A stretch of DNA of 39,691 nt from Bacillota bacterium (GCA_012518675.1 JAAYRR010000095.1:1-39691); one strand, 5' to 3'; shown: positions 9,701 to 18,886, counted from the stretch's first letter. Notes: a model not told the origin generated them from the sequence alone. A program made the numbers and translations.

Positions 9701-9934
9701 CTAACTACTGTGTTGGGTATGCTGCCTTTATCCTTGGGGCTGAAAGAAGGCTCGGAGATGCAATCGCCGATGGCTATTGTGATCATCGGGGGGCTCACCT
9801 TTTCCACACTGGTTACCCTGATTTTTGTGCCCGTCATGTATTCCCTGTTGGATGATTTGGCGCTGTGGTTCCGGGCTAAGTTTCAAGGGGGTATCTTCCA
9901 AGGCAGGGAGAGGGGGGTGCCGGGTGGAGAATAA
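6794..9934 (+). CDS. RND-family efflux transporter permease (AcrB/SwrC-like)
   Basis: 1046 aa; N-term MKLSKLAINRPVTVLMGTLLVLLLGAVSFTRLPVDLFPELSLPVA and TM/motif pattern (GVGMMVDNAIVILENIYR) typical of HAE RND pumps; overlaps the adaptor stop. Confidence 0.95.
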   Translation: MKLSKLAINRPVTVLMGTLLVLLLGAVSFTRLPVDLFPELSLPVAVIWTEYPGAGPEEVENMVTRPVEEAVSTLGNLKELSSQSTAGSSVVIANFNWSTDMDFAALDMRESIDLIRGYLPDEAERPLIIRLDPALMPILHLGVSGDLDQAGLTTLAHDVLKNRLERIEGVAVAEVDGGLVSEVEVAVDLQRLSQAGVSLQQLQQALAMENLNFSGGQFHAGGREYQVRTMGQYRSLEEMGGIVVGQDAGGPVYLRDVATLGLQYKEEQVITRMNGEPVVSLSIRKQSDANTLRVATAVRHEIKKMAQELPGELDFSVAIDQSSYISRAVDNVISTVLVGAALAILVLYLFMGSLTATLIISAAIPISVIAAFSFMYFYGMTLNIVTLGGMALGVGMMVDNAIVILENIYRYRNLGEKPAAAALLGSGEMAGAITAATLTTVVVFIPVLFVEGLAGIVFRPLAWTVGFALLASLFMALTVVPLLCSRSQLLQPAEQPEQRRFTAVPLRAMQSFMQKLNSYYAGLLAWALGRRGLVVGSVLGLLVLSLALVPLIGSEFLPEEDSGTLFVNLQLPIGSCLEETDSVAQDIEERLQAAYPEIETVFSYTGTGGTLFETATPEDAQIWVMLVPREKRKLSTREVAEKLRSDLALIPGVDIAVSTQDITMGMTSQGGAINIAVKGDDLELLQGLATEVAQVVESVEGTKEVDTSLSGGRPEVQVRLEREQAAAWGVSTAQVAQLVRTALEGQVVTRYRVGGKEYDVRLKGGEELAVENPAALKNLPLLTPAGPVHLGQVAAVTTGTGPRSISRDGQVRTAYVTGDIFGRDLGSVMQDVQKKLDALELPAGYTIDYAGEVINIEESFSSLGFALLLAIPLIYMIMAAQFESLLFPLIIMFSLPQAFTGVVLSLVLTGKALSVPALIGVILLSGIVVNNGIVLVDYINILRREKGHSREEAIRLAGPVRLRPILMTTLTTVLGMLPLSLGLKEGSEMQSPMAIVIIGGLTFSTLVTLIFVPVMYSLLDDLALWFRAKFQGGIFQGRERGVPGGE

Positions 9935-10505
9935 AAAAAAGGAAAACCGGCTTAAAATTTTGGAGGCAGCCAGTAAGCTGTTTTATTACCGCCGGTTCCA
10001 CGAGGTCCGCATGGAAGAAATTGCCGAAGCGGCCGGCATGGGCAAGGGTACAATCTATGAATATTTTCCCGGCAAGGAAGATTTATTTCGGGAACTGTTC
10101 AAGTACAGCACGGAAAAATACATTCACCTGGCCCGGGAGGCCAGTCGCGGGCAAGAAAACAGCCGGGGGCAACTTTTAGCCCTGCTTTTAAACCATATCG
10201 ACTTCATAACTGAATACAGGCACTTAGAGTACTATGTGTTTAACTTAGGGAGGATAAACTTTCAGGAGATGCAGCCCTGGTTTAAAAAGAAAAAGAATCA
10301 ATTTTTAGCCTTGGTGGAGGAATGTCTTCGTGAAGGGCTGCGCCGGGGTGAAATCCGGGAACTGAATATCCGGCTGGCGGCGACTGTTTTTACCGGCAGT
10401 TTTTTAGCGGCTCTCAACCCTTTTCTAATTGACGTGGAAAAGGACGGTAAAAAACATGCAGCCGGGGTTCTCGATCTTTTTTTTCAGGGTATTAAACAGC
10501 CTTAG
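9924..10505 (+). CDS. TetR/AcrR family transcriptional regulator
   Basis: GTG start at 9924 (VENKKKENRLKILEAASKLFYYRRFHEVRMEEIAEAAGMGKGTIYEYFPGKEDLF HTH). Overlaps the permease 3' end; the track start (9825) is too early. Confidence 0.92.
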   Translation: MENKKKENRLKILEAASKLFYYRRFHEVRMEEIAEAAGMGKGTIYEYFPGKEDLFRELFKYSTEKYIHLAREASRGQENSRGQLLALLLNHIDFITEYRHLEYYVFNLGRINFQEMQPWFKKKKNQFLALVEECLREGLRRGEIRELNIRLAATVFTGSFLAALNPFLIDVEKDGKKHAAGVLDLFFQGIKQP

Positions 10506-10517
10506 GAATGTTGCCTT

Positions 10518-10553
10518 CCCCCAAAGAACGGTTCCCCTTTGGGGGATTTTATT
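10518..10553 (+). terminator. Rho-independent terminator of efflux operon
   Basis: CCCCCAAAG ... CTTTGGGGG stem followed by ATTTTATT. Confidence 0.8.
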
Positions 10554-10639
10554 CTACAATTTTCCTGATGATGACCCCCTTTTAAACAGGTTTTTCGGGC
10601 GGCCAACTGTCAGGTAAAGAGCAAAAAGGTGCAATTTTG

Positions 10640-10668
10640 TTGCCTGCAGCCCCAAGATAAGTTATAAT
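10640..10668 (+). promoter_or_regulatory. Sigma-A type promoter for the LCP gene
   Basis: TTGCCT (10640-10645), 17-bp spacer, TATAAT (10663-10668). Confidence 0.6.
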
Positions 10669-10705
10669 ATTTTCAAAGTCAGGCAGGCAGAAAGGACTAT
10701 GTAAA

Positions 10706-11653
10706 ATGGAAAACACCCCCCGGGGCCGAAAAAACAAAAAGGGCTTCTGGCACAACTTTTTTTTATACGGCAGTATTATTTTGACAGTAATTTTGGTGGG
10801 CGGCGGTTTTTGGCTGAGCACTGTCTGGGATCAGGTTTATGAAGCGGTTGCACCGGAAACCGGTGAGGGAAACGTTTCTTCCGGGGAAAAAGAGCGCGAT
10901 CCCCTGCCTGATCGGTTGAACGTTCTTATTTTGGGTTTGGACTCCCGTGAACAGGTTTGCAGGGCCGATACAGTGATGCTTTTGACTTTGAATAATAAAA
11001 CAGGTTCGCTGAACATTGCCTCGATCCCCCGTGACATGCGGGTCGATATTCCCGGCTACGGCCTGGATAAAATTAACCACGCCTATGCCTATGGCGAGGT
11101 AGCCCTGACCAAACAAGCAGTAGAGGATTTTTTGGATGTCCATATTGATCACTATATTACCACGGACTTTGAAGGGTTTGTCAACGTTGTGGATGCCTTG
11201 GGCGGTATTGAACTGGAAGTGGAAAAGGAAATGATCTACAAGGGGATTGATGTCAATATCAACCTGCAGCCGGGCTACCAGCCTCTTAATGGGGAAAAGG
11301 CCCTGGAATATGTGCGTTGGCGCAGCGATGCCGAGGCCGACCTGGGAAGGGTTAAGCGGCAGCAAAAGTTTTTAAAAACCCTGCTGCAGGAGCTCATTGC
11401 CTATAAAAATATCCTGAAATTCCCCCGCCTGCTGCCTGAAATTGCGGAAAACATCAAAACAGACCTGGATCTTAACCAGGCAATTAAGTTGGCAAACAGA
11501 CTAAAAAGTGTGGAAATTGGAGAGATTAACACTTTTACCCTCCCGGGCAAGGCGGGTAAAATTGCGGGGGTAAGCTATATTCTGCCGGAGGAGGAAGAAA
11601 TCCGGCAACTGATAGACGTGCATATTAAGGGTGTTTATACTGAAAAATCATAG
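10706..11653 (+). CDS. LytR-CpsA-Psr (LCP) family protein
   Basis: Single TM then LNVLILGLDSREQVCRADTVMLLTLNNKTGSLNIASIPRDMRVDIPGYGLDKINHAYAYG; YVRWRSDAEADLGRVKRQQKFL. Confidence 0.95.
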   Translation: MENTPRGRKNKKGFWHNFFLYGSIILTVILVGGGFWLSTVWDQVYEAVAPETGEGNVSSGEKERDPLPDRLNVLILGLDSREQVCRADTVMLLTLNNKTGSLNIASIPRDMRVDIPGYGLDKINHAYAYGEVALTKQAVEDFLDVHIDHYITTDFEGFVNVVDALGGIELEVEKEMIYKGIDVNINLQPGYQPLNGEKALEYVRWRSDAEADLGRVKRQQKFLKTLLQELIAYKNILKFPRLLPEIAENIKTDLDLNQAIKLANRLKSVEIGEINTFTLPGKAGKIAGVSYILPEEEEIRQLIDVHIKGVYTEKS

Positions 11654-11810
11654 GCAGGCACAAGGGTGTGGTTTGCAGTCCAGGGATGCCTTTGTTAACC
11701 AGGAAGGGTTTAGCTGCCTGGAAAAGGCTGAAAAAGGCAGGTGGTTGCACCCTTTAAAGATGATCTTTGGCTCCTGGGATCCTTGGATCATTGCAAAATG
11801 AAGGGGAATT

Positions 11811-12587
11811 ATGTCTGACTATGCCGAAAAATTTGAGGAAAATAACGGCCGGAAGGTAAATATTTTAGGTGTCCCGGTGGATCGGCTGACCCTGCAGCAG
11901 GCTGTAGGGCAGATCTGCCATGCCTGGAATGAAGGCCGGTTTTTGCATGTTGTTACCGCCAACGCAGAAATGCTTTACCGCTGCCAGCAGGACAGGGAAT
12001 TGAAGGAAATTATTAAAGGAGCAGAACTGGTAACCGCCGATGGTGCCGGTGTGGTTCTGGCCTCCCGTGTTTTAAAACGTGCCGTGCCGGAAAGAGTGGC
12101 CGGTTTCGATCTGATGCTTGCCTGTTTAAAAGAGGCCGCCCGTACCGGCTACCCTCTTTATCTTTTGGGTTCCCGGCAAAGTGTTTTGGAACAGGCTGCC
12201 GCCAAAGCCCGGCAGGATTACCCCGGGATCAACATTGTCGGCTGCCATCACGGTTTTTTTCAGGCAACAGAAGAAGAAGCAATTTTGGAGGAAATTTGTT
12301 CGCTCCGCCCGGCCCTGCTTTTGGTAGCCTTGGGTGTGCCCAAACAGGAAAAATGGATAGCCCGCTACCGAAAAAGGCTTCCCCCCGGCGCAGTTATCGG
12401 TGTAGGGGGAAGTTTTGATGTTTTGGCCGGGGCAGTCCGGCGGGCACCCTTGTGGATGCAGCGGGCCGGGTTGGAATGGTTTTACCGTCTGTGGAAGGAG
12501 CCTGCACGCTTAGGGCGCACAGCGGCCCTGCCATTGTTTTTACTCGCTGTCTTCCGTCAGGCGGTGCAGGGGACAGGGGAACAATAG
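11811..12587 (+). CDS. WecG/TagA/CpsF family glycosyltransferase
   Basis: VNILGVPVDRLTLQQAV...VVTANAEMLYRC...LVTADGAGVVLASR...LLLVALGVPKQEKWI...GVGGSFDVLAG signature. Confidence 0.93.
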   Translation: MSDYAEKFEENNGRKVNILGVPVDRLTLQQAVGQICHAWNEGRFLHVVTANAEMLYRCQQDRELKEIIKGAELVTADGAGVVLASRVLKRAVPERVAGFDLMLACLKEAARTGYPLYLLGSRQSVLEQAAAKARQDYPGINIVGCHHGFFQATEEEAILEEICSLRPALLLVALGVPKQEKWIARYRKRLPPGAVIGVGGSFDVLAGAVRRAPLWMQRAGLEWFYRLWKEPARLGRTAALPLFLLAVFRQAVQGTGEQ

Positions 12588-12617
12588 CAAAAATATTCCC
12601 CGGGAGGGAATGGTTAT

Positions 12618-14792
12618 TTGGACAATACTGCAATTTTTGAAGGATTAAATAAAGATCAATTTGCAGCGGTCACGCATACTGCAGGCCCCCTTTTAATTAT
12701 AGCCGGTGCCGGTTCAGGAAAAACAAGGGTTCTAACACACAGGATAGCTTACCTGTTGGCTGTTGAAAAGATCCCACCCTGGCAGATACTGGCTATTACT
12801 TTTACCAACAAGGCCGCCCACGAAATGAAGGAACGCTTGGAAAACCTGATCGGGCCTGTGGCCCGCTCGATGTGGGTCAGCACCTTTCATGCCGCCTGTG
12901 TGCGCATTTTGCGCAGCCATGCGGAAAAGGTGGGTTTCAACAGCAACTTTGTCATCTATGATACCGCCGATCAGCAAACCCTGCTTAAGCAATGTTTACA
13001 AGAACTAAACCTGGATCCCAAAAGGTTTTCCCCCAAAGCAGCGGGGGCTGTCATCAGCAATGCCAAAAATGAACTAAAAGACGCCCGGCAATTTGCCCGG
13101 GAGACGGACAGCTATTTCCTGGAAATTGTTGCCGGGATCTACACCTTGTATGAAGAAAAACTGGCGGCCAACAATGCCTTCGATTTTGACGATCTTTTAA
13201 TGAAGGCGGTGGAACTGCTGCAGGGTGATGCAGGGGTGCTGGCATTTTATCAGGACCAGTTTGCCCATCTTTTGGTCGATGAGTACCAGGATACAAACCA
13301 TGCCCAGTACAAGTTGGTTAACCTGTTGGCAAAAAAACAGCGCAACCTTTGCGTGGTGGGCGATCCGGACCAATCCATCTACCGCTGGCGCGGGGCCGAT
13401 ATCAGGAATATTTTAAGTTTTGAAGAAGATTATCCGGAAGCCAAGGTTATTAAATTAGAACAAAACTACCGTTCTACCGCCTCTATTCTGGGGGCGGCCA
13501 ATGCTGTAATTAAATATAATCCCGGGCGCCGGGAAAAAAACCTTTGGACTGATAACCCTACCGGGGATAAGATCTGTTTGTTCCCTGCCGCCGACGAACG
13601 TGATGAAGCGGCCCGGATTACAGCAGAAATTATGGCTTTAAAAGCCTCCGGCCGGAGGCTTTACGGCGAAATGGCTGTATTGTACAGGGCCCATGCCCAG
13701 TCAAGGGCACTTGAAGAAGAGCTGGTTAGAAAACAGATCAGCTACCAGATTTTTGGCGGCACCAAATTCTATGATCGAAAAGAAATCAAGGACTTGCTGG
13801 CTTACCTGAGGGTTCTTGTCAATAAGGACGACGATCTAAGCCTGGCCCGGATTATCAATGTTCCCAAAAGGGGCATCGGTGCTGTCAGCTGTTCCCGGGT
13901 GGCGGATTATGCGCAGCAAAAGGGCCTATCCTGGGCTGATGTTTTGCCCCGGGTTTCCTCTGTTCCCGGCCTGCCCGGCCGGGCTTTGAAGCAGATTAGG
14001 GCCTTCCGGGAATTGATCGGCCAGTTTCAAGCAGCGCGGCAGACGGCGTCTGTAACAGAGATCGCCTCTTCAATCCTAGACGAAACAGGTTACTGGGATG
14101 CGTTGTTGCAGGAAGATTCTGTGGAAGCAGATACCAGGCGTGACAACTTGAAGGAATTTTTGAATGTTACTGCAGACTACGACCTGCGGAATCCCGCAGG
14201 ATCTTTGGAGGACTTCCTGGCAGATATTTCGCTGGTGGCCGACATCGATCATTATGTTGATGAGGCGGACAAGCTGGTGCTGATGACCTTGCATTCGGCC
14301 AAAGGCCTGGAGTTTCCTGTTGTTTTTATAATGGGCCTGGAGGAGGGGACTTTCCCCCATTTTCGTTCGCTGGCGAACGACCATGAAATGGAGGAAGAGC
14401 GCAGGCTGTGCTATGTGGGCATGACCAGGGCCGAGGAAAAGCTGTACCTGTCCTTTGCTGAAAGAAGGCTAATCTATGGCCAGACGCATCCTAAAATGCC
14501 CTCGCGTTTTTTAAGTGAAATCCCGGAAAAGTACTTTGACCACAGCGGCAAAAAAAAGGAAACTACCGCCGGTATCTTTACAGGCAGGCCTGCCCGGGAG
14601 GAGACAGGTACTGATGGAAAATTGGAAAATAGCTACCAGCTGGGTGATAAGGTCCGGCATAAAAAATGGGGCGAAGGGGTTGTTGTAGAGGTAAAAACCG
14701 GGGATACTGTGATTAAGGTGGCTTTTCCCGGCCAAGGCATAAAAAACTTGGATATTTATTTTGCCCCGCTGACGTTACTGTCCGGAAAGTAA
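12618..14792 (+). CDS. pcrA: UvrD/PcrA-type ATP-dependent DNA helicase
   Basis: GLNKDQFAAVTHTAGPLLIIAGAGSGKTRVLTHRIAYL, VDEYQDTNHAQY, VVGDPDQSIYRWRGAD, LMTLHSAKGLEFPVVFIMGLEEGTFPH; PcrA-like C-term GDKVRHKKWGEGVVVEV. Confidence 0.96.
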   Translation: MDNTAIFEGLNKDQFAAVTHTAGPLLIIAGAGSGKTRVLTHRIAYLLAVEKIPPWQILAITFTNKAAHEMKERLENLIGPVARSMWVSTFHAACVRILRSHAEKVGFNSNFVIYDTADQQTLLKQCLQELNLDPKRFSPKAAGAVISNAKNELKDARQFARETDSYFLEIVAGIYTLYEEKLAANNAFDFDDLLMKAVELLQGDAGVLAFYQDQFAHLLVDEYQDTNHAQYKLVNLLAKKQRNLCVVGDPDQSIYRWRGADIRNILSFEEDYPEAKVIKLEQNYRSTASILGAANAVIKYNPGRREKNLWTDNPTGDKICLFPAADERDEAARITAEIMALKASGRRLYGEMAVLYRAHAQSRALEEELVRKQISYQIFGGTKFYDRKEIKDLLAYLRVLVNKDDDLSLARIINVPKRGIGAVSCSRVADYAQQKGLSWADVLPRVSSVPGLPGRALKQIRAFRELIGQFQAARQTASVTEIASSILDETGYWDALLQEDSVEADTRRDNLKEFLNVTADYDLRNPAGSLEDFLADISLVADIDHYVDEADKLVLMTLHSAKGLEFPVVFIMGLEEGTFPHFRSLANDHEMEEERRLCYVGMTRAEEKLYLSFAERRLIYGQTHPKMPSRFLSEIPEKYFDHSGKKKETTAGIFTGRPAREETGTDGKLENSYQLGDKVRHKKWGEGVVVEVKTGDTVIKVAFPGQGIKNLDIYFAPLTLLSGK

Positions 14793-14849
14793 GAAGGCTA
14801 TCATAATTTATTTTTTAAAAAATAGAAGACAACCGGGGGGCGTTGGTTA

Positions 14850-15764
14850 ATGAAACCTTATAATGGAAACCTTTTGCAGAAAATTAAAGAATTCAAGCTA
14901 GAAAGAAATGCCATCATCCTTGCTCATAATTATCAGCGGGAGGAGATACAGCAAGTAGCAGATTTTGTCGGCGATTCTCTGGAGCTAAGCCGCAAGGCGG
15001 CAGATTCTGACGCCGAGGTAATTGTTTTTTGTGGTGTCCGTTTTATGGCCGAGGTAGCTGCGATCCTTGCACCGGAAAAAACCGTGCTGCTGCCCGATCA
15101 CCATGCCGGCTGTTCGTTGGCCGCTATGGTTTCGGTCGCCGACCTGCGGCAAAAAAAGAAGGAACATCCCCGGGCGGCGGTAGTTGCCTATGTCAACTCC
15201 CCGGCGGCCGTTAAAGCAGAGTGCGATATTTGTGTAACTTCTTCCAATGCTGTAGCCGTAGTTAATTCCCTGGCGGCAGAAGAAATAATTTTCGTCCCGG
15301 ATAAAAATTTGGGCAGCTATGTTGCCAAGCAGACAGGCAAAAAAGTAATACTGTGGGATGGATACTGTGCAACACACCATTGTGTCACCAGGGAAGATGT
15401 AGCAAACGCCAGGCGTGCTGATCCCCGGGCTTTGGTAATGGTCCACCCGGAATGCCGCCCCGAGGTGGTTGCTGCAGCCGACTACAGCTTATCCACGGGG
15501 CAGATGTTTAAACTGGCGCGGGAAACAGAAAACGAAACGATCATTGTCGGCACCGAAACAGGTGTTCTGCCCCGCTTGCGGCAGGAAAATCCGGAAAAAA
15601 ATTTTTTACCCCTTTCCCCTAAAATGGTCTGCCCGGATATGAAGCTGGTGACTTTGATCAAACTGTTGCTCGCCCTGGTTAAAATGCGGACACCGGTAGA
15701 AGTGCCGGCAGAGATCAGCCGTCCGGCCCGCCGGGCTCTGGAGCGTATGTTGGCCGTTGTTTAA
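14850..15764 (+). CDS. nadA: Quinolinate synthase
   Basis: AIILAHNYQREEIQQVADFVGDSLELSRKAAD; VMVHPECRPEVV; IVGTETGVLPRL. Confidence 0.96.
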   Translation: MKPYNGNLLQKIKEFKLERNAIILAHNYQREEIQQVADFVGDSLELSRKAADSDAEVIVFCGVRFMAEVAAILAPEKTVLLPDHHAGCSLAAMVSVADLRQKKKEHPRAAVVAYVNSPAAVKAECDICVTSSNAVAVVNSLAAEEIIFVPDKNLGSYVAKQTGKKVILWDGYCATHHCVTREDVANARRADPRALVMVHPECRPEVVAAADYSLSTGQMFKLARETENETIIVGTETGVLPRLRQENPEKNFLPLSPKMVCPDMKLVTLIKLLLALVKMRTPVEVPAEISRPARRALERMLAVV

Positions 15765-15821
15765 ATTCGAAAGCGTGTAAAAAACGGGTTAAAACATGGT
15801 TTTAAGGGAGGAAAACAAGTT

Positions 15822-16652
15822 TTGCAGCAGCAAGCTTATAAAAATATTGTAGCGGCCGCCTTGGCAGAAGATGTGGGTTTTGGCGATCGGACCACGGCAA
15901 GCATTTTTACCGCGCAAGAAGGAGAAGGCTTTATTGTGACGCGTGAGGCCGGGGTGGTGGCCGGGCTGCAGGTGGCTGCCGAGGTATTTGCCCAGGTAAA
16001 CCCTGAGGTGCATTTTCAAACAGAGCTGGCGGACGGTGACAGCATTGAACCTGGTGATAAGCTGGCTTTTTTGGCAGGCCCGCTGGCGGGTATTCTGACA
16101 GGAGAGCGGGTAGCCCTTAATTTTTTGCAGAGGCTGTCCGGGATCGCTACGGCAACCAGGGATGCTGTGGAAAGGGTGGCCGGCAGCGGGGCGACGGTTA
16201 CCGACACCCGCAAAACCACCCCTGGGCTGCGGGTTTTGGAAAAATATGCTGTGCGCGCCGGCGGGGGGGAAAATCACCGCTTTAACCTTTTTGATATGGT
16301 GTTGATTAAAGACAACCACATCCGCGGTGCCGGTTCTATCAGTGCAGCCGTAAGGCGGGTCAAGCAGCGCTGCGGTTTTACAGTGAAAATCGAAGTGGAA
16401 GCCGGCACCCTAAAAGAAGTGCAGGAAGCCCTGCAATGCGGCGTAGATGTCATTATGCTGGACAATATGCGTACAGAAGAAATGTCTGCGGCAGTGCACC
16501 TGATCAATAAAAAAGCTTTGGTAGAGGCTTCAGGCGGCATTACCAGAGAAAAACTGGCCGCAGTAGCCTCCACCGGGGTAGACCTGATCTCCTTGGGTTA
16601 CCTGACCTACGCTGCCGGGGCACTCGATTTTGCCCTGCAAATAGGGGGGTGA
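15822..16652 (+). CDS. nadC: Nicotinate-nucleotide diphosphorylase (carboxylating)
   Basis: ALAEDVGFGDRTTASIF, LNFLQRLSGIATATRD, DTRKTTPGLRVLEKYAVRAGGGENHRFNLFDMVLIKDNHI. Confidence 0.96.
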   Translation: MQQQAYKNIVAAALAEDVGFGDRTTASIFTAQEGEGFIVTREAGVVAGLQVAAEVFAQVNPEVHFQTELADGDSIEPGDKLAFLAGPLAGILTGERVALNFLQRLSGIATATRDAVERVAGSGATVTDTRKTTPGLRVLEKYAVRAGGGENHRFNLFDMVLIKDNHIRGAGSISAAVRRVKQRCGFTVKIEVEAGTLKEVQEALQCGVDVIMLDNMRTEEMSAAVHLINKKALVEASGGITREKLAAVASTGVDLISLGYLTYAAGALDFALQIGG

Positions 16653-16687
16653 CAGAGGGGGTCACTCCAAACCGTCCCCCTGCCACC
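16648..16687 (-). repeat. REP/RAYT-associated-like palindromic element, copy A
   Basis: Reverse complement GGTGGCAGGGGGACGGTTTGGAGTGACCCCCTCTGTCACC; 24 nt core identical to 23701-23724 in opposite orientation; terminal inverted repeats GGTGGCAG/CTGTCACC. Confidence 0.7.
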
Positions 16688-16692
16688 TTGTT

Positions 16693-17748
16693 TTAAAGGT
16701 TGCTTACCACTAAGTCGCCGACTTCGCTTGTGCCGGCGCCCATCCTTCCAGCAGAAAGGCTTTTGATGTGTTTGGCGCAGACGGCCATGACTGCTTTTTC
16801 TACAGCTGCCGCTGCTTCATTTTCACCTAAGTTTTCAAGCATCATCCCTCCGGCACAGATGGCCGCCAGGGGGTTGATCATGTTTTTACCGGTATATTTA
16901 GGAGCGGAGCCGCCGATGGGTTCAAACATGGAGGTTCCCCCGGGGTTGATATTTCCCCCGGCGGCAATGCCCATGCCGCCCTGTAACATGGCACCTAAAT
17001 CGGTAATGATATCACCAAAAAGATTGTCAGTGACAATGACATCAAACTGTTCGGGGTTTTTAACCATCCACATACTGATCGCATCCACGTGGGCATATTC
17101 CCTTTGGATATCCGGGTATTCTTCCCCCACCTTGTGGAAGGTCCTTTCCCAAAGATCGAAGGCGTAGGTGAGAACATTGGTTTTACCGCAAAGGGTCAGC
17201 GTTTTTTTCTTGTTGCGTCGGCGGCAGCATTCGAAGGCATAGCGCAGGCAGCGTTCCACACCAAAACGGGTGTTGATCGACTCCTGAAGGGCTATTTCAT
17301 GGGGAGTCCCTTTGCGTAAAAACCCCCCGCTGCCCGTATACAGGCCTTCAGTGTTTTCCCGCACGACGATAAAATCAATATCCTCCGGGCCCTTGTCTTT
17401 TAAAGGGGTTTCTACCCCGGGATAAAGCTTTACCGGGCGCAGGTTTATATACTGGTCCAGTTCGAAGCGCAGCTTCAAAAGGATTCCCTTTTCCAGGATT
17501 CCCGGCTTCACATCCGGGTGGCCGATAGCCCCCAAATAGATAGCTTGAAATTGCTTCAGTTCCTCAACAGCCCCTGCAGGTAAAACCTCACCGCTGCTTA
17601 GGTAGCGTTCACCGCCATAGTCAAATTCCTGAAATTCCAGGTTGAAGTTAAATTTTTTAGCTGCTGCCTGCAGTACTTTAACCCCCTCCTGCAGCATTTC
17701 CGGGCCTGTGCCGTCACCGGGGATTAGGGCAATTTTGTAGTTTTTCAT
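16693..17748 (-). CDS. Isocitrate/isopropylmalate dehydrogenase family protein (3-isopropylmalate dehydrogenase-like)
   Basis: MKNYKIALIPGDGTGPEML..., VRENTEGLYTG, VIVTDNLFGDIITDLGAMLQGGMGIAAGGNINP, FEPIGGSAPKYTGKNMINPLA. Start placed at MKNYK (17748). Confidence 0.9.
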   Translation of the reverse strand: MKNYKIALIPGDGTGPEMLQEGVKVLQAAAKKFNFNLEFQEFDYGGERYLSSGEVLPAGAVEELKQFQAIYLGAIGHPDVKPGILEKGILLKLRFELDQYINLRPVKLYPGVETPLKDKGPEDIDFIVVRENTEGLYTGSGGFLRKGTPHEIALQESINTRFGVERCLRYAFECCRRRNKKKTLTLCGKTNVLTYAFDLWERTFHKVGEEYPDIQREYAHVDAISMWMVKNPEQFDVIVTDNLFGDIITDLGAMLQGGMGIAAGGNINPGGTSMFEPIGGSAPKYTGKNMINPLAAICAGGMMLENLGENEAAAAVEKAVMAVCAKHIKSLSAGRMGAGTSEVGDLVVSNL

Positions 17749-18036
17749 TTTTGGTTCCTCCTCTGGTAAGTAGTAATATTGGAAAACTGCTCCTCTTAAA
17801 AATGTTTCCAGCGCTGAAGCGGCCTGAGCGGCAGGGTATTCAGCCTGATACTTATTTATACTTAATAAAAAGGAAAAGGTCAAATTTTTAGGGGCCCGCA
17901 GGGGCGCAGACTGCCCGGCCCGGGGAAGGCCGGGGCGTTTTTATGCTGTAGGGGTGCCGGCCCGGTTGCAATCGCCTTGTTTTTAGGTTTTAATGCTGGT
18001 ATATTAAAAAAGAAAAAACAGGAGGAGTGAACGGTT

Positions 18037-18612
18037 ATGCAGGACTTGTATCAGGATATTCTGGGCCTGGTATTAAACCGGGCTTATGAACGAAGAAGGG
18101 TACGCCTGGCCTCAGGCCGGGAAAGTGATTTTTATATTGACTGCCGGCAGGTAACGTTGACGGCGGAAGGTGTCTATAAAATTGCCAAATATATTTTAGG
18201 TTTAATTCGGCAGGAAAAGATGGCTGTCCAGGCTGTCGGCGGCCCGGCCTTGGGTGCTGTGCCTGTTGCTGCGGCTGTCAGCGCCTTAAGCTATGACCCC
18301 TCCTTTGAAGGGGAACCGCTAGATACTTTTTTTGTGCGGGCTGCGGCAAAAAAACACGGCAAAGGAAATAAAGTTGACGGGCCTGCATTGCAGGCGGGGC
18401 TGTCATTGCTTTTGCTGGATGACGTCTTGACTACAGGGGGTTCCCTGCTGAAGGCTGCCCGTGCAGTGCAGGAACTGGGCTGCCGGGTGGAAAAAACCCT
18501 GGTCATTGTCGATCGCCAGGAAGGCGGCTGTGAAAACCTGGAAAAAGAGGGCCTCAGCGTTGTTTCCATCCTTACGCGTTCGGACTTGGAACAGGCCCGC
18601 CGGGAATTATAA
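18037..18612 (+). CDS. pyrE: Orotate phosphoribosyltransferase
   Basis: RVRLASGRESDFYIDCRQVTLTAEG, VQAVGGPALGAVPVAAAVS, LLLLDDVLTTGGSLLKA (PRPP motif). Confidence 0.9.
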   Translation: MQDLYQDILGLVLNRAYERRRVRLASGRESDFYIDCRQVTLTAEGVYKIAKYILGLIRQEKMAVQAVGGPALGAVPVAAAVSALSYDPSFEGEPLDTFFVRAAAKKHGKGNKVDGPALQAGLSLLLLDDVLTTGGSLLKAARAVQELGCRVEKTLVIVDRQEGGCENLEKEGLSVVSILTRSDLEQARREL

Positions 18613-18769
18613 ACGAAAGAAATTGTTTATATGCTGCAGCGGTTTATTTTCAAGGGACATTTTCGGGCACCTGCCGTACCCTTGGGATGGCGGATGCCCC
18701 AAACGGCGGGCCTGCCGGGCTGGGTACAGGCTTGCTGTGTTTGTAGTTTATAGCTTTGTCCATGACAAA

Positions 18770-18795
18770 CCCCCGGAGTAAATTTCCTCCGGGGG
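18770..18795. terminator. Strong inverted repeat, possible terminator
   Basis: CCCCCGGAG-taaattt(c)-CTCCGGGGG stem; poor U-tract, so terminator function is uncertain. Confidence 0.5.
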
Positions 18796-18798
18796 TCT

Positions 18799-18886
18799 AC
18801 AGTCTTATTCATCAATTCTGGTCGTTATTGCGCCGTTGGAAATTGAGGTTGATACCTGGTTTACAGTCTTATTCACCAATTCTGGT
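18799..18886. repeat. 25-nt direct repeat pair, 63 nt apart
   Basis: tacagtcttattcatcaattctggt (18799 region) versus tacagtcttattcaccaattctggt (18862 region), one mismatch. Confidence 0.7.

Noticed and set aside
15789-16319. 176-aa minus-strand ORF
   Set aside because: Antisense to nadC; no domain or RBS support.
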